DNA from: Sphagnum compactum
Taxonomy: Eukaryota > Bryophyta > Sphagnopsida > Sphagnales
Reading direction: 5' to 3'
NCBI GenBank assembly: GCA_965153455.1
Contig: OZ234495.1
Span: forward strand, 1,302,001 to 1,366,000
DNA length: 64,000 nt
Of this stretch, positions 11,346-22,761 are shown piece by piece; position 1 is the first letter of the stretch, and the number at the start of each line of letters is the position of its first letter. A program made the position numbers and the translations under genes. The notes below the pieces were generated by a model. The model searched no databases and was not told where the DNA came from. It saw nothing but the letters and a program-made list of their open reading frames with translations.

Positions 11346-13453
11346 GCACAACGGCCTTACACTGAGAAGCAGAGGCAAGTATACTATGGGGTAAATCAAA
11401 TTAAGAACCAGGGGACACCAATCTCCCCTCTTCCACCACTCAACTCATCTCAGGCTGCATCTGCTGATACAGCACCAAGCAGTGGGCAAGGTTGGAGCCC
11501 TGCTTCTTTATAAAATGAGGCATCCTTCCGCAGTTATGCCTCTTTGGAAATACATTCAGGTCATGAGGATGCAGATTTTTACAGGCAACCAAATGGGGCC
11601 TCTTTGTATTGCGGCTCCTCATCTCATCCATATTGTACCAATCAGCTGCAACCAAGTCGTATGACACAACAACCTACAACCCAGGGGCCAATTATGTTGC
11701 TGAACAATGGCAGGCACAAGCACAGAGGGTCCATGCAAGTTCAGAGATGAGTAGTGAGGTGGCACATGTGCTGCATTTCTTAGAAAGAGATTTACTAGGT
11801 GATGAAGCCGATGAAACAGATGTGGCAGCATCTCTTAGCCAGGAGTGCAATACTGGCTCTGTTGGGAACTGGGCAGATACCCTTGAAGAGCTTCGTGCAG
11901 TTGAGAGCTCCCCTCTTTACTCATAGTTAGGGGTTTCCGCAACATCAGCATCTAGTCAATCAGTTTCCTGGCAGCAGTACCAAAGCAGCTCAGATACTTC
12001 TTCAACTGCTGCCTCAGAAGAAGTAATCTCCATGCCTATGTTAGCTGAGGGAACTAGCTTCAATTAGTCTGTCTGGCCTGAGCTTGTTCTGTTTGGACCT
12101 CTTATTCCAGGCACACCCTAAACTTTCTTTATTCTCTATTTTCCATGAGATAGGTAGAAGTAAGCAGGAATATGCAGTTTGGCCTCCTCTTCAGTTCTTC
12201 AAATGTATGTAGAAGCTTGTAGAGTTCTCCTCAGATGGCATGATAAATTTTCATTGAAGTGAATGCTTGAGGGTTCCACTCTAATAGTTGAACAATCACC
12301 TCAGCTAGAGTACTGACTCCTTTGGACCTTGCTGCAGGTGAAAAGTGTGATGGAGACAAGGAGCCTGTGGGAATAGTTGTGTGTAGCATGTGCTGAAGCA
12401 GTTGCAAACAATGACTTGCAAATGTGGCCATATTGCAGCTGAATCAGGGGGTCTCCATTTTTGGTGACCCAATGCAGCAGCTTGCGGCCTACATGGTGGA
12501 GGCCTTGTTGCTCAAATAGCATCAACCAGTAAAGGCCTGTACAAAGCACTGAGGTGCAAGGAAGCCCAACTGCCAATTTACTCTCAGCCATGCAAATATT
12601 GTACAAAGTGTGGCCCTCCTTCAAGTTTGGGTATATGGCAGCCAATGGTACTATAGCAGGAGAATTAAAGAATGAGAAACTTGTGCACATCATTGACTTT
12701 GAAATAGCCCAGGGTGCACTCATACAAGCTCTGGCTGCACTACCTGGGGGTCCCCCTCATCTGCAGATCACAGGGGTGGATGATCCTGCATCAGGATTGG
12801 CAGGGATGTCACCTACAGGAGGTGTAGAGCTAGTGGGTCAAAGGATTGCCGAATCTGTTGGGGTCCCTTTTGTGTTCCATCCAGTGGCCAAAATTGGCAC
12901 ATATGTGCAGGAGTGGATGCTGGAGCAACAGCCAGGAAGCCTTCACTGTCAATTTTGCACTACAGCTTCATCACATGCCTGATGAGAGTGTCTGTACTAA
13001 CAGCCCTTGGGATTGGATGTTGCAAATGGTAAAGGGCCTTCATCCCAAGGTGGTGACACTTGTTGAGCAGGAAGCCAACACAAACACTGCTCCATTCTTT
13101 CCTCGCTTCATGGAAGCCCCGAGCTACTACTCAGCAATCTTTGAGTCTCTGGACATTACTTTGTCATGTGAAAGTCAGGACAATGTAAATGTAGAGCAAC
13201 AGTGTTTAGCTCCCAACCTTGCCAATGTAATTGCTTGTGAAGGTGCTGAGTGAGTGGAGAGGCATGAATTGCTAGGGAAATGGAAGGCTTGGATGACAAT
13301 GGCAGGGTTCCAGCCTTACCCCCTGAGCTCTTCAGTTAACCATACAATCAAAACATTACTGGAGTCCTACAGTGATAAGTACCAATTGAAAGAGGAAGGT
13401 GGAGCTTTGATTTTGGGCTGAGTAAATCGACCCCTGGTTGTAGCATCAGCATA
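11346..13453 (+). pseudogene. GRAS-family transcription regulator pseudogene, PAT1 branch
   Basis: The intact relative would be an intronless nuclear GRAS regulator of the PAT1/SCL group. The N-terminal region can be followed from about 11355 (YTEKQRQVYYG) to 11920 with stops and a frame switch. The GRAS domain then appears: CAEAVANNDL at about 12390, a long stretch at 12554-12900 with VHIIDFEIAQGA (the VHIID motif), NFALQLHHMPDESVC, the PFYRE region (APFFPRFMEA) and VERHELLGKW at 13254-13283, ending at a degenerate SAW motif near 13453. Stops interrupt it at 11512, 11924, 13251 and 13420, with further frame changes near 12100-12550 and 12900-12950. All main motifs occur in order, so this is a once complete copy that has decayed. 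There are no introns, but GRAS genes often lack them, so a retrocopy cannot be inferred. It lies between a copia and a hAT element. Confidence 0.9.
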
Positions 13454-14259
13454 ATAGTGCTTTCTCTGTACAGATATCTCTCAATTTGGGTTTGTTTTGA
13501 CTTGGAAGTTTGATTTCCATCTGTGGTTGAAGACTAGTGCATGACAATAGTCCCAAAAGGGTTTACTCAATGGTTTGCTTAATGGTCATTCAACCATCAG
13601 GCTGATGACAATCCTCAAGCAGCAAATTGCAGCAAGCCTGGTAAATATTTTTCTTTGGTGCTGCTTTTTCACTCACTGCAAGAGAAACATTCACCACACT
13701 TATTGATAAGATGACAATAATAGTTAAGTTCATGATTGAACTTAAATAAGGTTTAACAATTTAACATGTTATGTTTATGTGATAAACAATTTATACTCAT
13801 TAACATAAGATTAGATACCAAATTAGATTGAATTTTGATAGGTCTTTACCAGTGTTGGGTGGTTCTTGAATCCTGACTTGGTTCTCATGGTGAGAACTGG
13901 TTGACATGGTTGATTTTGAAAATGGGGATTGAGAATTGACCTTTAGTTCTCACATGAACGAGAATTGGTTGTGAGATTTAGTTCTTTTCTTTTAAAGAAC
14001 CGGATAGGTTCTCTCGAAGAACTTCCATTCGCTTCTTAGTAGTTTAGGGTTCCTAAACAATCGCCACCACCTACGGAGGCAAAGGTGTTGTTTAAGGTTA
14101 GGGATAAAGAAAATGTATAAAAATGAAGCCCATGTTTCATTTTTTGTCACAATGAGTTTTTTTTGGTCTTTTAGTGTTCTTGTTATGCTCCTTTCGTGCT
14201 TGTTGGTTATGCCCTTTGTGCTTTTGTTGGTATTCTTGTTTTGTGTTGTTGTTGCTAGT

Positions 14260-14890
14260 TGTTAGTTGCTACTTTTCTCACACTTTTTTTTTGCATTATT
14301 GTTAATGTTCGCATTGTTTTCTAGCATCGCGATTGTTGTGTGTGCTATCTTCTTGTGTTATTGTTGTTATTTGTGTTGTCTTCTCACATTGTTATGTTAT
14401 TCACATTGCTTTCTCACGCTGTCGTTGTTGTTTGCCTTTTTGTGCTCGTGTTGGCCTTGTTGTTCATGTTGTTTTTTCGAGGTTTTTTTGTTACTCTTCT
14501 TGGGCTACTGTTGCTACTTTTGTCACATTGCCTTTTGCGTTGTTTTTCTCGTAATACCATTCCTTTCATGTTGCCACTCCTTTCGCGTTACTCATCTCGC
14601 ACTATCAGTCCTCTCATGTTGTTGTTTTCGCAATGTCATTCTTCTTGCGTTGCCATTATTCTCGTGTTGCTCTTCTTACACTGTTGTTTGTTTCATGTTG
14701 TTTTTTTTGCATTATCATTCCTTTTGCACTGCTCTCTTCACATTGCCGTTCCTTTTGCATTTCAAGTCACTCTTGCGTTGCTCTTTTCACATTATTGTTC
14801 CTCTTGCATTTTAGCTACATGTTGGCCTAGCTTTTGTTGATTTTCTTACATTGTCGTTGTTACTCTTTTCATGTTGTTGTTGATTTGTTT
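14260..14890. repeat. Degenerate short-unit repeat in the left arm of the hAT element
   Basis: Phrases such as cttgcgttgctcttctcac, with variants, recur irregularly every 15-30 bases, giving a strand strongly poor in A and rich in T. Long open frames with Cys/Leu/Phe-rich translations result on the plus strand, but they are a by-product of composition: no motif or codon pattern supports a protein. hAT elements often carry subterminal repeats near their ends, which may be the origin. Confidence 0.65.
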
Positions 14891-15360
14891 TGCTTAGTTA
14901 ACATGATATTTCCCCTCCCCTTGCCATGTGCAAGTTGAAACTTTGACACCAACTTGAGCACTGAAGGTGAATTTTTTTCCATTTTTTCCAATTTTTTTGA
15001 GTTTTTTGAGTTTTTTTGTTTTGAGTTTTTTAAAGTTCATTTTGTGTTGTTTATTTTCATTATGTACCAATTTTTTTTAAAAAATCTTTGTTATTTATTT
15101 TTGCAAGATTTTCTAAACCTACATATAAACTATGAGGTTTTTTCACCCAAAAACCCCATACCTTTTCCACCTTATAACCCCTATAACTTTTTCTGAAAGT
15201 TTAGAAATATATGTACCTTGTTTTTGTAAATTCTTAAAAGGCATTTTGCATTTTGTAATTGCTTGTAAATGTTAATTTAAATCTTGATAAGATCATATAA
15301 TTATTTATTTATTTTGTTATTCATTAAGGTAGTAATTATTAATTTCAAATTGAATTAATA

Positions 15361-17804
15361 ATGGAACAATCTTCTGAAAATGAAAATACATGTGATGTAT
15401 TTATGAATGAAGTAAGAATAGAATATGAACTTTTGCTAAAACCTGAAGAAATGAAAAGTCTTCAAACAAAAGGAAGTAGGAATCTAGAAATGAATGAAAA
15501 TAATTTAAAGAAGTTACATGTACAGAAAGTATGTTGGAGAGGAATAACATAAATGCATTGTGTTGAGAATTTTATTATGTTAATGGTAACAAAAAAATTA
15601 ATGTAATAACTCCTCAAACTATGCGTTGTATTTTTTGTCACAATAATCCAATATTGAATGTAAATCCAAAAATTCAAGCTAGGAAAGGGTTAATCATTTA
15701 TAACACAACTAATGGTATAGCTGCATTGAAGAAACATGACAATTCAGATCATTTTAATATTTAAAAAAAGTTTGAAAAATAAATAAATTATCCTTTGAAG
15801 GAAGATGAAAGACAACCTTCCAAAAAGAGATCAAACACTTCTTCTAATTCCATATCTAGTTTTTTTGTTACAAAAGAACTTTCCAAGAAAAATGATGTGC
15901 AACAAAAGCAAAATTTGGAATATTTGGGGGTTTTAATTGTCAAAAACCATCTTCCTTTACAATTTGTAAAAAGTAGTTGGTTGAAAAGATTTAATATGCA
16001 TTTGTGTCCAAGAATTGTTTATCCTTCCATAAAACAAATTTTTAATGAATTACTGCCCAGATTAGTGAAACAATTATATGTTTTACTAGCTTTAGTAAAA
16101 TGTCATTTTGCAACTACAAGCTTTGATCTGTTAATGTCAAAAGTTCGACATGATATTTTTGCATTGGTGATTAATTTTTTAGGAGGTGATTGGCAGCCAA
16201 AGCACATTACCCTTTGTCTTTTTGGGCCAATAAATACTACTAGACAAACTTTGGCTAAAAATTTGACAAAATTGTTGGTCAGTTACGCATTAAAGAAAAA
16301 AATTATTATTTATGTCAAAGATGAGGGATCTAATTTGTACATTATGACTACAACCCTAAAATCAATTGTAAGTTGTGATATGTTGGGTTTAGAGGAAAGT
16401 TTTTAGGGCATTTGTTTTGGGCGTGCATTTTCTAAAGCTTGCCAATATGGTACAACAAAGGAAAAAATTTGCGAAGACTTACAATATGTGTCAATCAAAT
16501 CTACTCTAAGAGATTTGTAGAAATGTATAACTTGGCCAAAAAAATCTAAAAAGGGTAGGCAAGAATGGGAAAAGGCATGTGTGAATTCAAGTTTCCCCCT
16601 TCAAAAATTGAATATTCTAGTGAAGACAAGGTAATTCTTTTTTAGATTTTCTTGTGTGCACAATTTTTTTGAATTTTTACTTTACATATTCTAACATTTT
16701 CTTCATTTTTTTTGCAACTATTATTGTGCATAATCTAACATTTTTCTTTTGTTGCAAATTTGCCAACAAAGTTATCCTTTTCCAACAGCTTTGCAATTCA
16801 AATAAGCAATTATATTATGTTATAGTAGGTAGAATTATGTGAGAATGAGTGCATGAATACCACCTCCTTTGACATGGCACATTTGTCACATTATTGTTGA
16901 TTCTCTTGGCCCTATTGTGTCTACTTGTATTTTGAGTCAGTTTAACGGTCATTGGTTATTATTTGATGCATTAAGTTCTACCATATCCATGAGTTTAAAA
17001 TTCAGGGATGAAATTGATTCTACAACCTTTGACAATTTAATGGAAGAAGATGGAAATGTTGTTTATGAGTTATCATGTTTGACCTCGAACATAAAAAAAA
17101 AAGTTGTTCAAGTTTTAGATTCTTTTTTTTTTCTTACAAAAAATGAAGAAACAAATGCCGATAATATGTTTTCTTTAATGTTGGACCCTAGGTTTAAAAC
17201 TTTTCATCCTTTCTTTACTTATTGGTTGTGAGCAAGATATGGTAATTATTGAAGAATATGACAAAAAATCTTTCTTTCTTATGCTTCTTAAATGTTATTA
17301 TCATTGGCATCCATTGGTTGAATCTGAAAGGGGTGTTGTTGATCAAAGGGTTGAAGAGGACAAGAGTTTGGATATCTTTGAGATGACAACTAGCACAAAT
17401 GAGCCAATAATGAAATTGATCAATAAAGAGCTTCTAATTTTCAAGCATTATTAAGTGGATGTTAAAGACATCAAGTGTCCATTGTAGTGGTGGGAAAAAC
17501 ATGAAAACATGTTTTAGATAATCGGTTTTTGTGCTAAACAAATCTTAAGAGTAGTTGGTTTTCAAATTGAGACAGAAAAAATATTTTCATTAGTTGGAAT
17601 CCTTACTAGTCTTTGGAGATGTTGTTTATAATTAGAAAATTTGGACAAATTTATTTTTGTAAGCAAAAATTGGCACAATGATTTTAAGATAGGTTGTAAA
17701 TCCCTTTCTAGTTTGATAGATTTTATTGAGACTGATCTCAATTTAGAAAAAGAGTTAGAGGAGTTTGAAAGTACTTTTGAAAGGGATGAAGTTGTGAAGT
17801 TTTA
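15361..17804 (+). pseudogene. hAT transposase (BED zinc finger, DUF659, C-terminal dimerisation), inactive
   Basis: The frame opens at 15361 (MEQSSENENTC). After a shift, a BED-like finger is visible at about 15630-15750 (CIFCHNNP, then ALKKHDNSDH). 15795-16406 encodes the DUF659 region with SFDLLMSKVRHDIFALV, VKDEGSNLYIM and LGLEESF. A TAG at 16404 interrupts it, and similarity continues (CFGRAFSKACQYGTT) to 16630. A 127-bp intron is likely at 16631-16757, with a GT donor but AA at the expected acceptor. The next exon starts FANKVILFQ. The C-terminal part (LMLDPRFKTF, EEYDKKSFF) ends with the dimerisation motif around 17560-17640 (FQIETEKIFSLVGIL). More stops lie at 16508, 17229, 17485 and 17515. 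The enzyme would have cut and joined the element's own ends; here it cannot be made. Confidence 0.9.
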
Positions 17805-18177
17805 AATTTTGAACAAATTTTTTTCCAAATTTCCATGTATTTAAGTAAATTTTTAAGTTAAAATTTTATTTTAACTAATAAAGCGAATTAAATCATTATT
17901 AAGTTAGATTTTAATTTTTGAAAAATATGAAAACGGAGTTGTGAGAACTGGAGAGGAGAATCAATTGTTATTATACATGCAAGAACCACCCTATTTGAAA
18001 ATTGGGTGAATTTGAAAAAGTTAATAATCTTGATAAGTTGGTCAGTTTTCACTAGCCCAAATATATATAAATAAATAAAATTATATATAAAGTTATAAAG
18101 TTCTCATAACATAATGTAAGAACCGAAACCGGCTGATTTTCACAAAAAAGTGAGAATTGCCCAACATTAGTCTTTAC

Positions 18178-19808
18178 ATAGGTGTGTTTGAAGATGACCT
18201 ATTTCTATCCGTAAGCTTCAAGCTACTTTTAACTTCAAAGTGTTGTAGACCCATGTGAATGCATACTCCTTGCTTAAAGGCATTCGAGCATTGCTAGACA
18301 AAAATTCCACTACTTCAAGACAACACATTAAAAAATGCACAAAATGAACAAAAGCATGATAGATGTGTAATCAAATTTGAGCTTTGTTATCTCTCATGCT
18401 TTCATAACAAACAAGGCACTCATGCCAAGACTCATTACTTATATTAATTCCTCTTCAAAGATGATATGGTTGTATCAATAAGAAGCTCTAATACAAGCCA
18501 TTGCATTCAAATGGTTGTTAGTTCAAAAGGAACACAATTAGTTGCACAAAATAACACATGGTTAGGTTCAATGTGAATCATTCAAAACATTTGATTGTCA
18601 TAAATTTCAATTTTAATCCATTTTGATCATTTGCATATTGTATGTGTGCATATATGCTTCAAGAAGTAAAATGGCAAGACTTGATTCAAGAAGCGGATTG
18701 ATTGTTGTTTCTAGTTGTGCAAGTGACGATGCCATCAATTTTGTTCAACAACAAGATGTTAGTGAGACCTTGATAGTTAACCTAATTGCAAAGGCAAGTT
18801 TAACCCCGATTTCATTCATTGTATCATATGTTCATAAAGACCTCCTCTATATATTTTGTCTAGTAATTTAGAGAGCATTCCATAGAGAGTAAAAACTTGC
18901 AAGGCATTTTGTTTTCCGAAATGTCTCACGCCATTTTTTCTTCACAATATATGAAGGATGATTATGCCTCATGTGTTTGAAAAGAGAGTAAAAATCGACA
19001 GATTCATTATGGCTACAGTATTTAAGAGTTCTTTGGAAACATGTCGCCAGGCAAATGGAAATCTACCTACGGATGCTCGCCACTCTGACTCCATCAGGAA
19101 ATTGGAAAAATAAATAAATAAATAAATAAAATAATTAGGCTATCCATCCTTATTGGTGAATCCAGATGATGATGGAGTGATTGATGGATGATGAACTGAT
19201 TGATGGATGATGGACTGGTTGATGGACATTGATGATGATGATGATCAATGACTTTTTTTTTCTCAACTTTGTGAGGTAATCAAAGTGGCAATCATCCCTA
19301 ATAAGGTTTAGCCAAATTTGGCTAAAAGCTACAAACAAAAGTACTTTTATCAAACAATTTTCAAATATTTTTGGCTAAACCTACATGGAAACCATGTACA
19401 AAAAAAATCTGGAAATTCTTTTCTTTATGAGAAATTTGATCAGATTTTTAGCTATTGAAAATCTCAAAAAACATTTTGTACTAACAATTTTGTATTTTGT
19501 CATGATAGTTATATTGGCACACACAACTATCATTGTCCACACATCACACAAACAACATAAAAGAAACACTTTAATTAATGCATCATATTTAAAACACACA
19601 ATTGATTAAAAATAATCCAACAAGTATCACTAATTTAATTGTGATTTAACTAGGCAATTAAAGTAACACTCCCTCACAACAACTTCTTTATTTGGCTATA
19701 CAAACCTAACCCTAAAAAATAAAAATGAAAATAAATAATGATGATGATGATGATGATGACCTTCTTCTTCATCGACATCATCATCATCAAATGTTCATGC
19801 ATGTGTTA
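18178..19808. other. Intergenic with simple repeats
   Basis: No gene recognised. Contains (AAAT)n at about 19109-19130, a minisatellite of tgatggatga-like words at about 19165-19245, and an ATG/GAT trinucleotide run at 19738-19758. It forms the distal upstream region of the BTB gene. Confidence 0.6.
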
Positions 19809-19819
19809 CAATTGTTGGT

Positions 19820-20117
19820 TGAGAGAGAAAGAGAGAGAGAGAGAGAGAATTTGGAATGTTTTGGGGTTTTGTAGAGATGATTACCGGCCTCGGGCACAGG
19901 TCTCAAATCATGGAAGGGCCTGAGAGAGAGAGAGAGAGCGAGAATTTGGAATGTTTTGGGGTTTTGTAGAGATGATTACCGGCCTCGGGCACAGGTCTCA
20001 AATCATGGAAGGGCCTGAGAGAGAGAGAGAGAGAGAGAGCGAGAATTTGGAATGTTTTGGGGTTTTGTAGAGATGATTACCGGCCTCGGGCACAGGTCTC
20101 AAATCATGGAAGGGCCT

Positions 20118-20149
<32 letters not shown>

Positions 20150-20235
20150 ATTTGGAATGTTTTGGGGTTTTGTAGAGATGATTACCGGCCTCGGGCACAG
20201 GTCTCAAATCATGGAAGGGCTTGTACTCAGGGGTT
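19820..20235. repeat. Four tandem copies of a ~76-bp core linked by GA microsatellites
   Basis: The core starts gaatttggaatgttttgggg and ends tcaaatcatggaagggc. It begins at 19847, 19942, 20043 and 20148, nearly without change. The linkers are (GA)n tracts that lengthen from one to the next, so the spacing grows 95, 101 and 105 bp. Near-identity indicates recent duplication. It lies about 1.1 kb upstream of the BTB start codon, in the promoter or early leader; on either strand its translations are simple-repeat artefacts. Confidence 0.92.
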
Positions 20236-20239
20236 TTGT

Positions 20240-21322
20240 AGAGAGGATGCAATTTCTCTCTCTCTCTCTCCCCCCCTGTCTCTCTCTCTTTTCTCTCTTG
20301 TGTGTCTGTGAAGATGAGCAGTCAGTTGGTGTCTTGGAGGCTCTGTTCCTCCTAGTCCTCTCTTGTTACTCCTACATGAACTCTGGAAAGCCATCCCTCC
20401 AAGCGAATTGCACAAGGAATTCCTTTTTCTTATTTTCCTTGAGAATTTTTTCTGCAGCCCGGCAGCCAGTCAGGTGAACATCTAGGACTTTGGTTGCAGC
20501 AGTAATAATTGCAGTAATTGACGAATGCAGCAGCAGCAGCAGCAGTGGGCGCTGGAGCGTTATTAGGCTGAGTGCATGAGTCTCTGTGGGGCTGGTGTTG
20601 CCTGCAGCTGCTACCTATCTCGGGCGGGCGGGTGCGCGGGCTTCAGACTGGAATTCAGGCTGATCAGGTACACTGCAGCTCTAGTGCTTTTAGAATTGGC
20701 CGCTTATTATACAGTTAGTCACTCACAAGTTCGTGATGAGCGATTCTTAGTAAAAGGAATTCGTCGACCGGTCGTGAATTTGAAGATATGAGCATTTTGT
20801 TTTTGTTTTTTGTTTTTTTTGGCTTGAAGCTTCTTGAGGTTGAAGAAGAAGAAAGAAGAAGTTGCTGGAGAAAGTTTTTCAGTTTCTGTTTTTCAACAAC
20901 CTTGTAACGCTGTTCTATTGAAGGTTTTGGGAAAAAGTGTGGTTCATGATGATCAGCGTCGCGTTGTTTTGTCTGCTTACAAAAGCCGGATCAGTTATGG
21001 ATTCTTGGCTATCTCTTGTATTTCTGTCGTTTTGGGTATGATCTTGAAGCAAAATTCCTCAAAATCTGCATTCATTCATCATATTCAGAGAGGAAATCGG
21101 AAAACAGACAGATAGACATTCTGCAACACTTGCTGTACCATGCCACAAACAGACAGACAGACAGACAGGCAGGCAGGCAGATAGACAGAAGAGACCGAAA
21201 GAGAGAAGAGTGAATTCTGGATTCCTAGTGCTAATGTTAGGGTATTGGTTTTTCATGTTGTTTGCAGCTGCAGATCTAGTCTCTTCTTAATTATAGCTGC
21301 TGTGTAATAATTTACTGCTATA
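20240..21322 (+). promoter_or_regulatory. Promoter/leader region of the BTB gene, with likely 5'-UTR intron
   Basis: A CT-rich tract at 20250-20300, typical of plant leaders, is followed by a G-rich cluster at 20622-20640. A pyrimidine-rich stretch ends in a good splice acceptor (catgttgtttgcag, ending at 21268), 54 bases before the ATG, so an intron in the leader is likely. Its donor could not be fixed; 20668 and several later GT sites are candidates. (ACAG)n/(GGCA)n repeats lie at 21148-21190. The transcription start cannot be placed from sequence alone. Confidence 0.5.
20622..20640 (+). promoter_or_regulatory. Potential G-quadruplex motif in the BTB leader region
   Basis: Four GGG runs separated by 1, 1 and 5 bases (gggcgggcgggtgcgcggg), on the same strand as the gene. 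It stands out in an AT-rich window. In RNA such a motif could fold and affect translation or splicing; this role is inferred. Confidence 0.6.
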
Positions 21323-21967
21323 ATGGCTTCTCCCAAGGACCTGGAGACTCTACAACGAGAAGTATGTCAGAATCAGATTCGGATGTTGACTGAAGGAATC
21401 CATGCGGACATCACCTTTGAGGCTCAAGATGGAACTGTGAAAGCACATCGGTGCCTACTTTCCACCATCTCACCTGTGTTTGCGGCCATGTTCAGTAATG
21501 ACATGGTAGAACAAATCTCATCAGTCATCAAGCTGCCAGACATCTCCAGTGAGGCACTTCGCACCTTCTTGAATTTTGTTTACAGTGGATCAGATGGAAG
21601 CTCAGGAGCACGGTTGGATGAGCACTGGTTTGAGGTGTTGGGCGCATGCCACAAGTATTGTGTCACCTCCGACACTTTGAAGGCCATCTGTGCAAAGTCT
21701 ATGGAAAAGACTCTCAACTTCAAGAACTGCTGGCTGTCGTTGGAGAAGATATCGATTCTGGATCCTGCTCGTGTCCCAGCAGGTCCGTTTCGCATCTGTC
21801 TAGATTATATCATCAAAAACTTTGATGAGGTTGTGAAGGAAGAAAGTTTCCTTGCTGTGGCAATGAGAGAACCTGCTCTTATTGTTGATGTTGTGAGAGC
21901 GGCACGAGAAGCTAGCAAGCCTGTGCAGCAACCTCAGCCCCGTTATAATCGCTATGGTCCAATGTAG
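21323..21967 (+). CDS. BTB/POZ domain protein
   Basis: A single-exon frame of 214 residues. The BTB fold spans about residues 20-125: the N-terminal MLTEGIHADITFEAQDG, the hallmark KAHRCLLSTISPVFAAMF (the H-x3-L-x5-P-x-F pattern), IKLPDISSEALRTFLNFVY, then the acidic/Gly loop and CHKYCVTSDTLKAICAKSM. A helical tail of about 75 residues follows, ending in a short Pro/Gln/Tyr-rich stretch. It resembles small plant BTB proteins of about 200-240 residues that consist of BTB plus a short helical extension. BTB proteins of this type can bind CUL3 and bring substrates to ubiquitin ligases; the substrate cannot be told. The start is the first ATG after the leader-intron acceptor and precedes the whole domain. 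No stops or gaps, so it appears functional. It is convergent with the PSI-like gene. Confidence 0.93.
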   Translation: MASPKDLETLQREVCQNQIRMLTEGIHADITFEAQDGTVKAHRCLLSTISPVFAAMFSNDMVEQISSVIKLPDISSEALRTFLNFVYSGSDGSSGARLDEHWFEVLGACHKYCVTSDTLKAICAKSMEKTLNFKNCWLSLEKISILDPARVPAGPFRICLDYIIKNFDEVVKEESFLAVAMREPALIVDVVRAAREASKPVQQPQPRYNRYGPM

Positions 21968-22344
21968 CTAGCACAAAAGAGAAATATTATTGCCACCACC
22001 AGCAATTAAAAAACCCTTGCTGTTCTTCTTCTATCAAAGGTCTTAAATGGCAATATTACTGCAGACTGCTTCAGATGGTGTACAGGATTAAGAATTATGT
22101 ACTTTGCTCTGTAATTATGGAGAACAATTTTCCCCCTTCTCATCTCAAATATTGACTAGCATTATTGTATCTTGACCCAAATTTGAGTGATCTTGCTTGC
22201 TTATGAATTCAATGTGCACTGGGAGTACTGCGATGCTCATGAGAAGCCCAAAATGCAGTACAAGAGATTGCAATTTCTTCAATTTCTAAATAGAAGCAAA
22301 TGAAACATCTCAATTTATCTCTCTTCAGTTAATCAGATATTACT

Positions 22345-22595
22345 CATTACCCAATTGACTCTTTGGTCAATTAGATCCTACCAATTAATCAATCAACCTC
22401 TTTGGCTAATTACATCCTACCCATTACCCAATTGAACTCTTTGGTCAATTAGAATGTATGCTTTACCAACATTAACCTCTTTGGTTAATTCAATCCTACA
22501 CATTACCCAATTTAACCTCTTTGGTTAATTAGATCCTACCCATTACCTAATTAACTGCTTTGGTTAAGTAAATCCTGCACATTACCCAATTATGC
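22345..22595. repeat. Tandem array, 38-40 bp unit, seven copies
   Basis: Units of the type cattacccaattaacctctt followed by tggttaattagatcctac start at 22345, 22383, 22422, 22461, 22501, 22541 and 22580. It sits in the 794-bp gap between the stop codons of two convergent genes, so it may be transcribed as part of either 3' UTR. Its AT-rich, TTAATT-rich units could influence 3'-end formation; that is inference. Confidence 0.88.
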
Positions 22596-22761
22596 ACAGA
22601 AGTGAAGTAGCTCCAATGAAGTTGCTAATTCAATGGTGCATAGTGAAGATGAAGCAAGCACAAGGAGAGCACCAAGAGGCCAAAAAAATGCTAAGGGGAA
22701 AAGAAATTCAACCTCTGAATAAATGGTTGAATAACTGGTGTAAACTTTCTTTTGACTATTT

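Larger units (their letters stand above)
13850..18169 (+). mobile_element. Complete hAT DNA transposon with inverted ends and 8-bp target duplication
   Basis: GTCTTTAC occurs directly outside both ends (13842-13849 and 18170-18177), the 8-bp duplication typical of hAT insertion. The left end begins CAGTGTTGGGTGGTTCT. The right end, read inward on the other strand, begins TAATGTTGGGCAATTCTC, so the two form imperfect terminal inverted repeats. The 4.3-kb interior carries a low-complexity left arm, a transposase gene with BED finger, DUF659 and hAT dimerisation regions, and a short AT-rich right arm. Ends and gene together identify a once autonomous element. The transposase is now broken. Confidence 0.93.

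Noticed and set aside
14266-14840. Open frames of 166-182 codons on the plus strand, Cys/Leu/Phe-rich
   Set aside because: They arise from the T-rich degenerate repeat in the left arm of the hAT element; overlapping frames are equally open and no motif is present.
19998-20477. Open frames on both strands through the GA-linked repeats
   Set aside because: Their translations are repeats of (ER)n or (SL)n plus the same core peptide; frames are kept open by repeat length, not by coding constraint.
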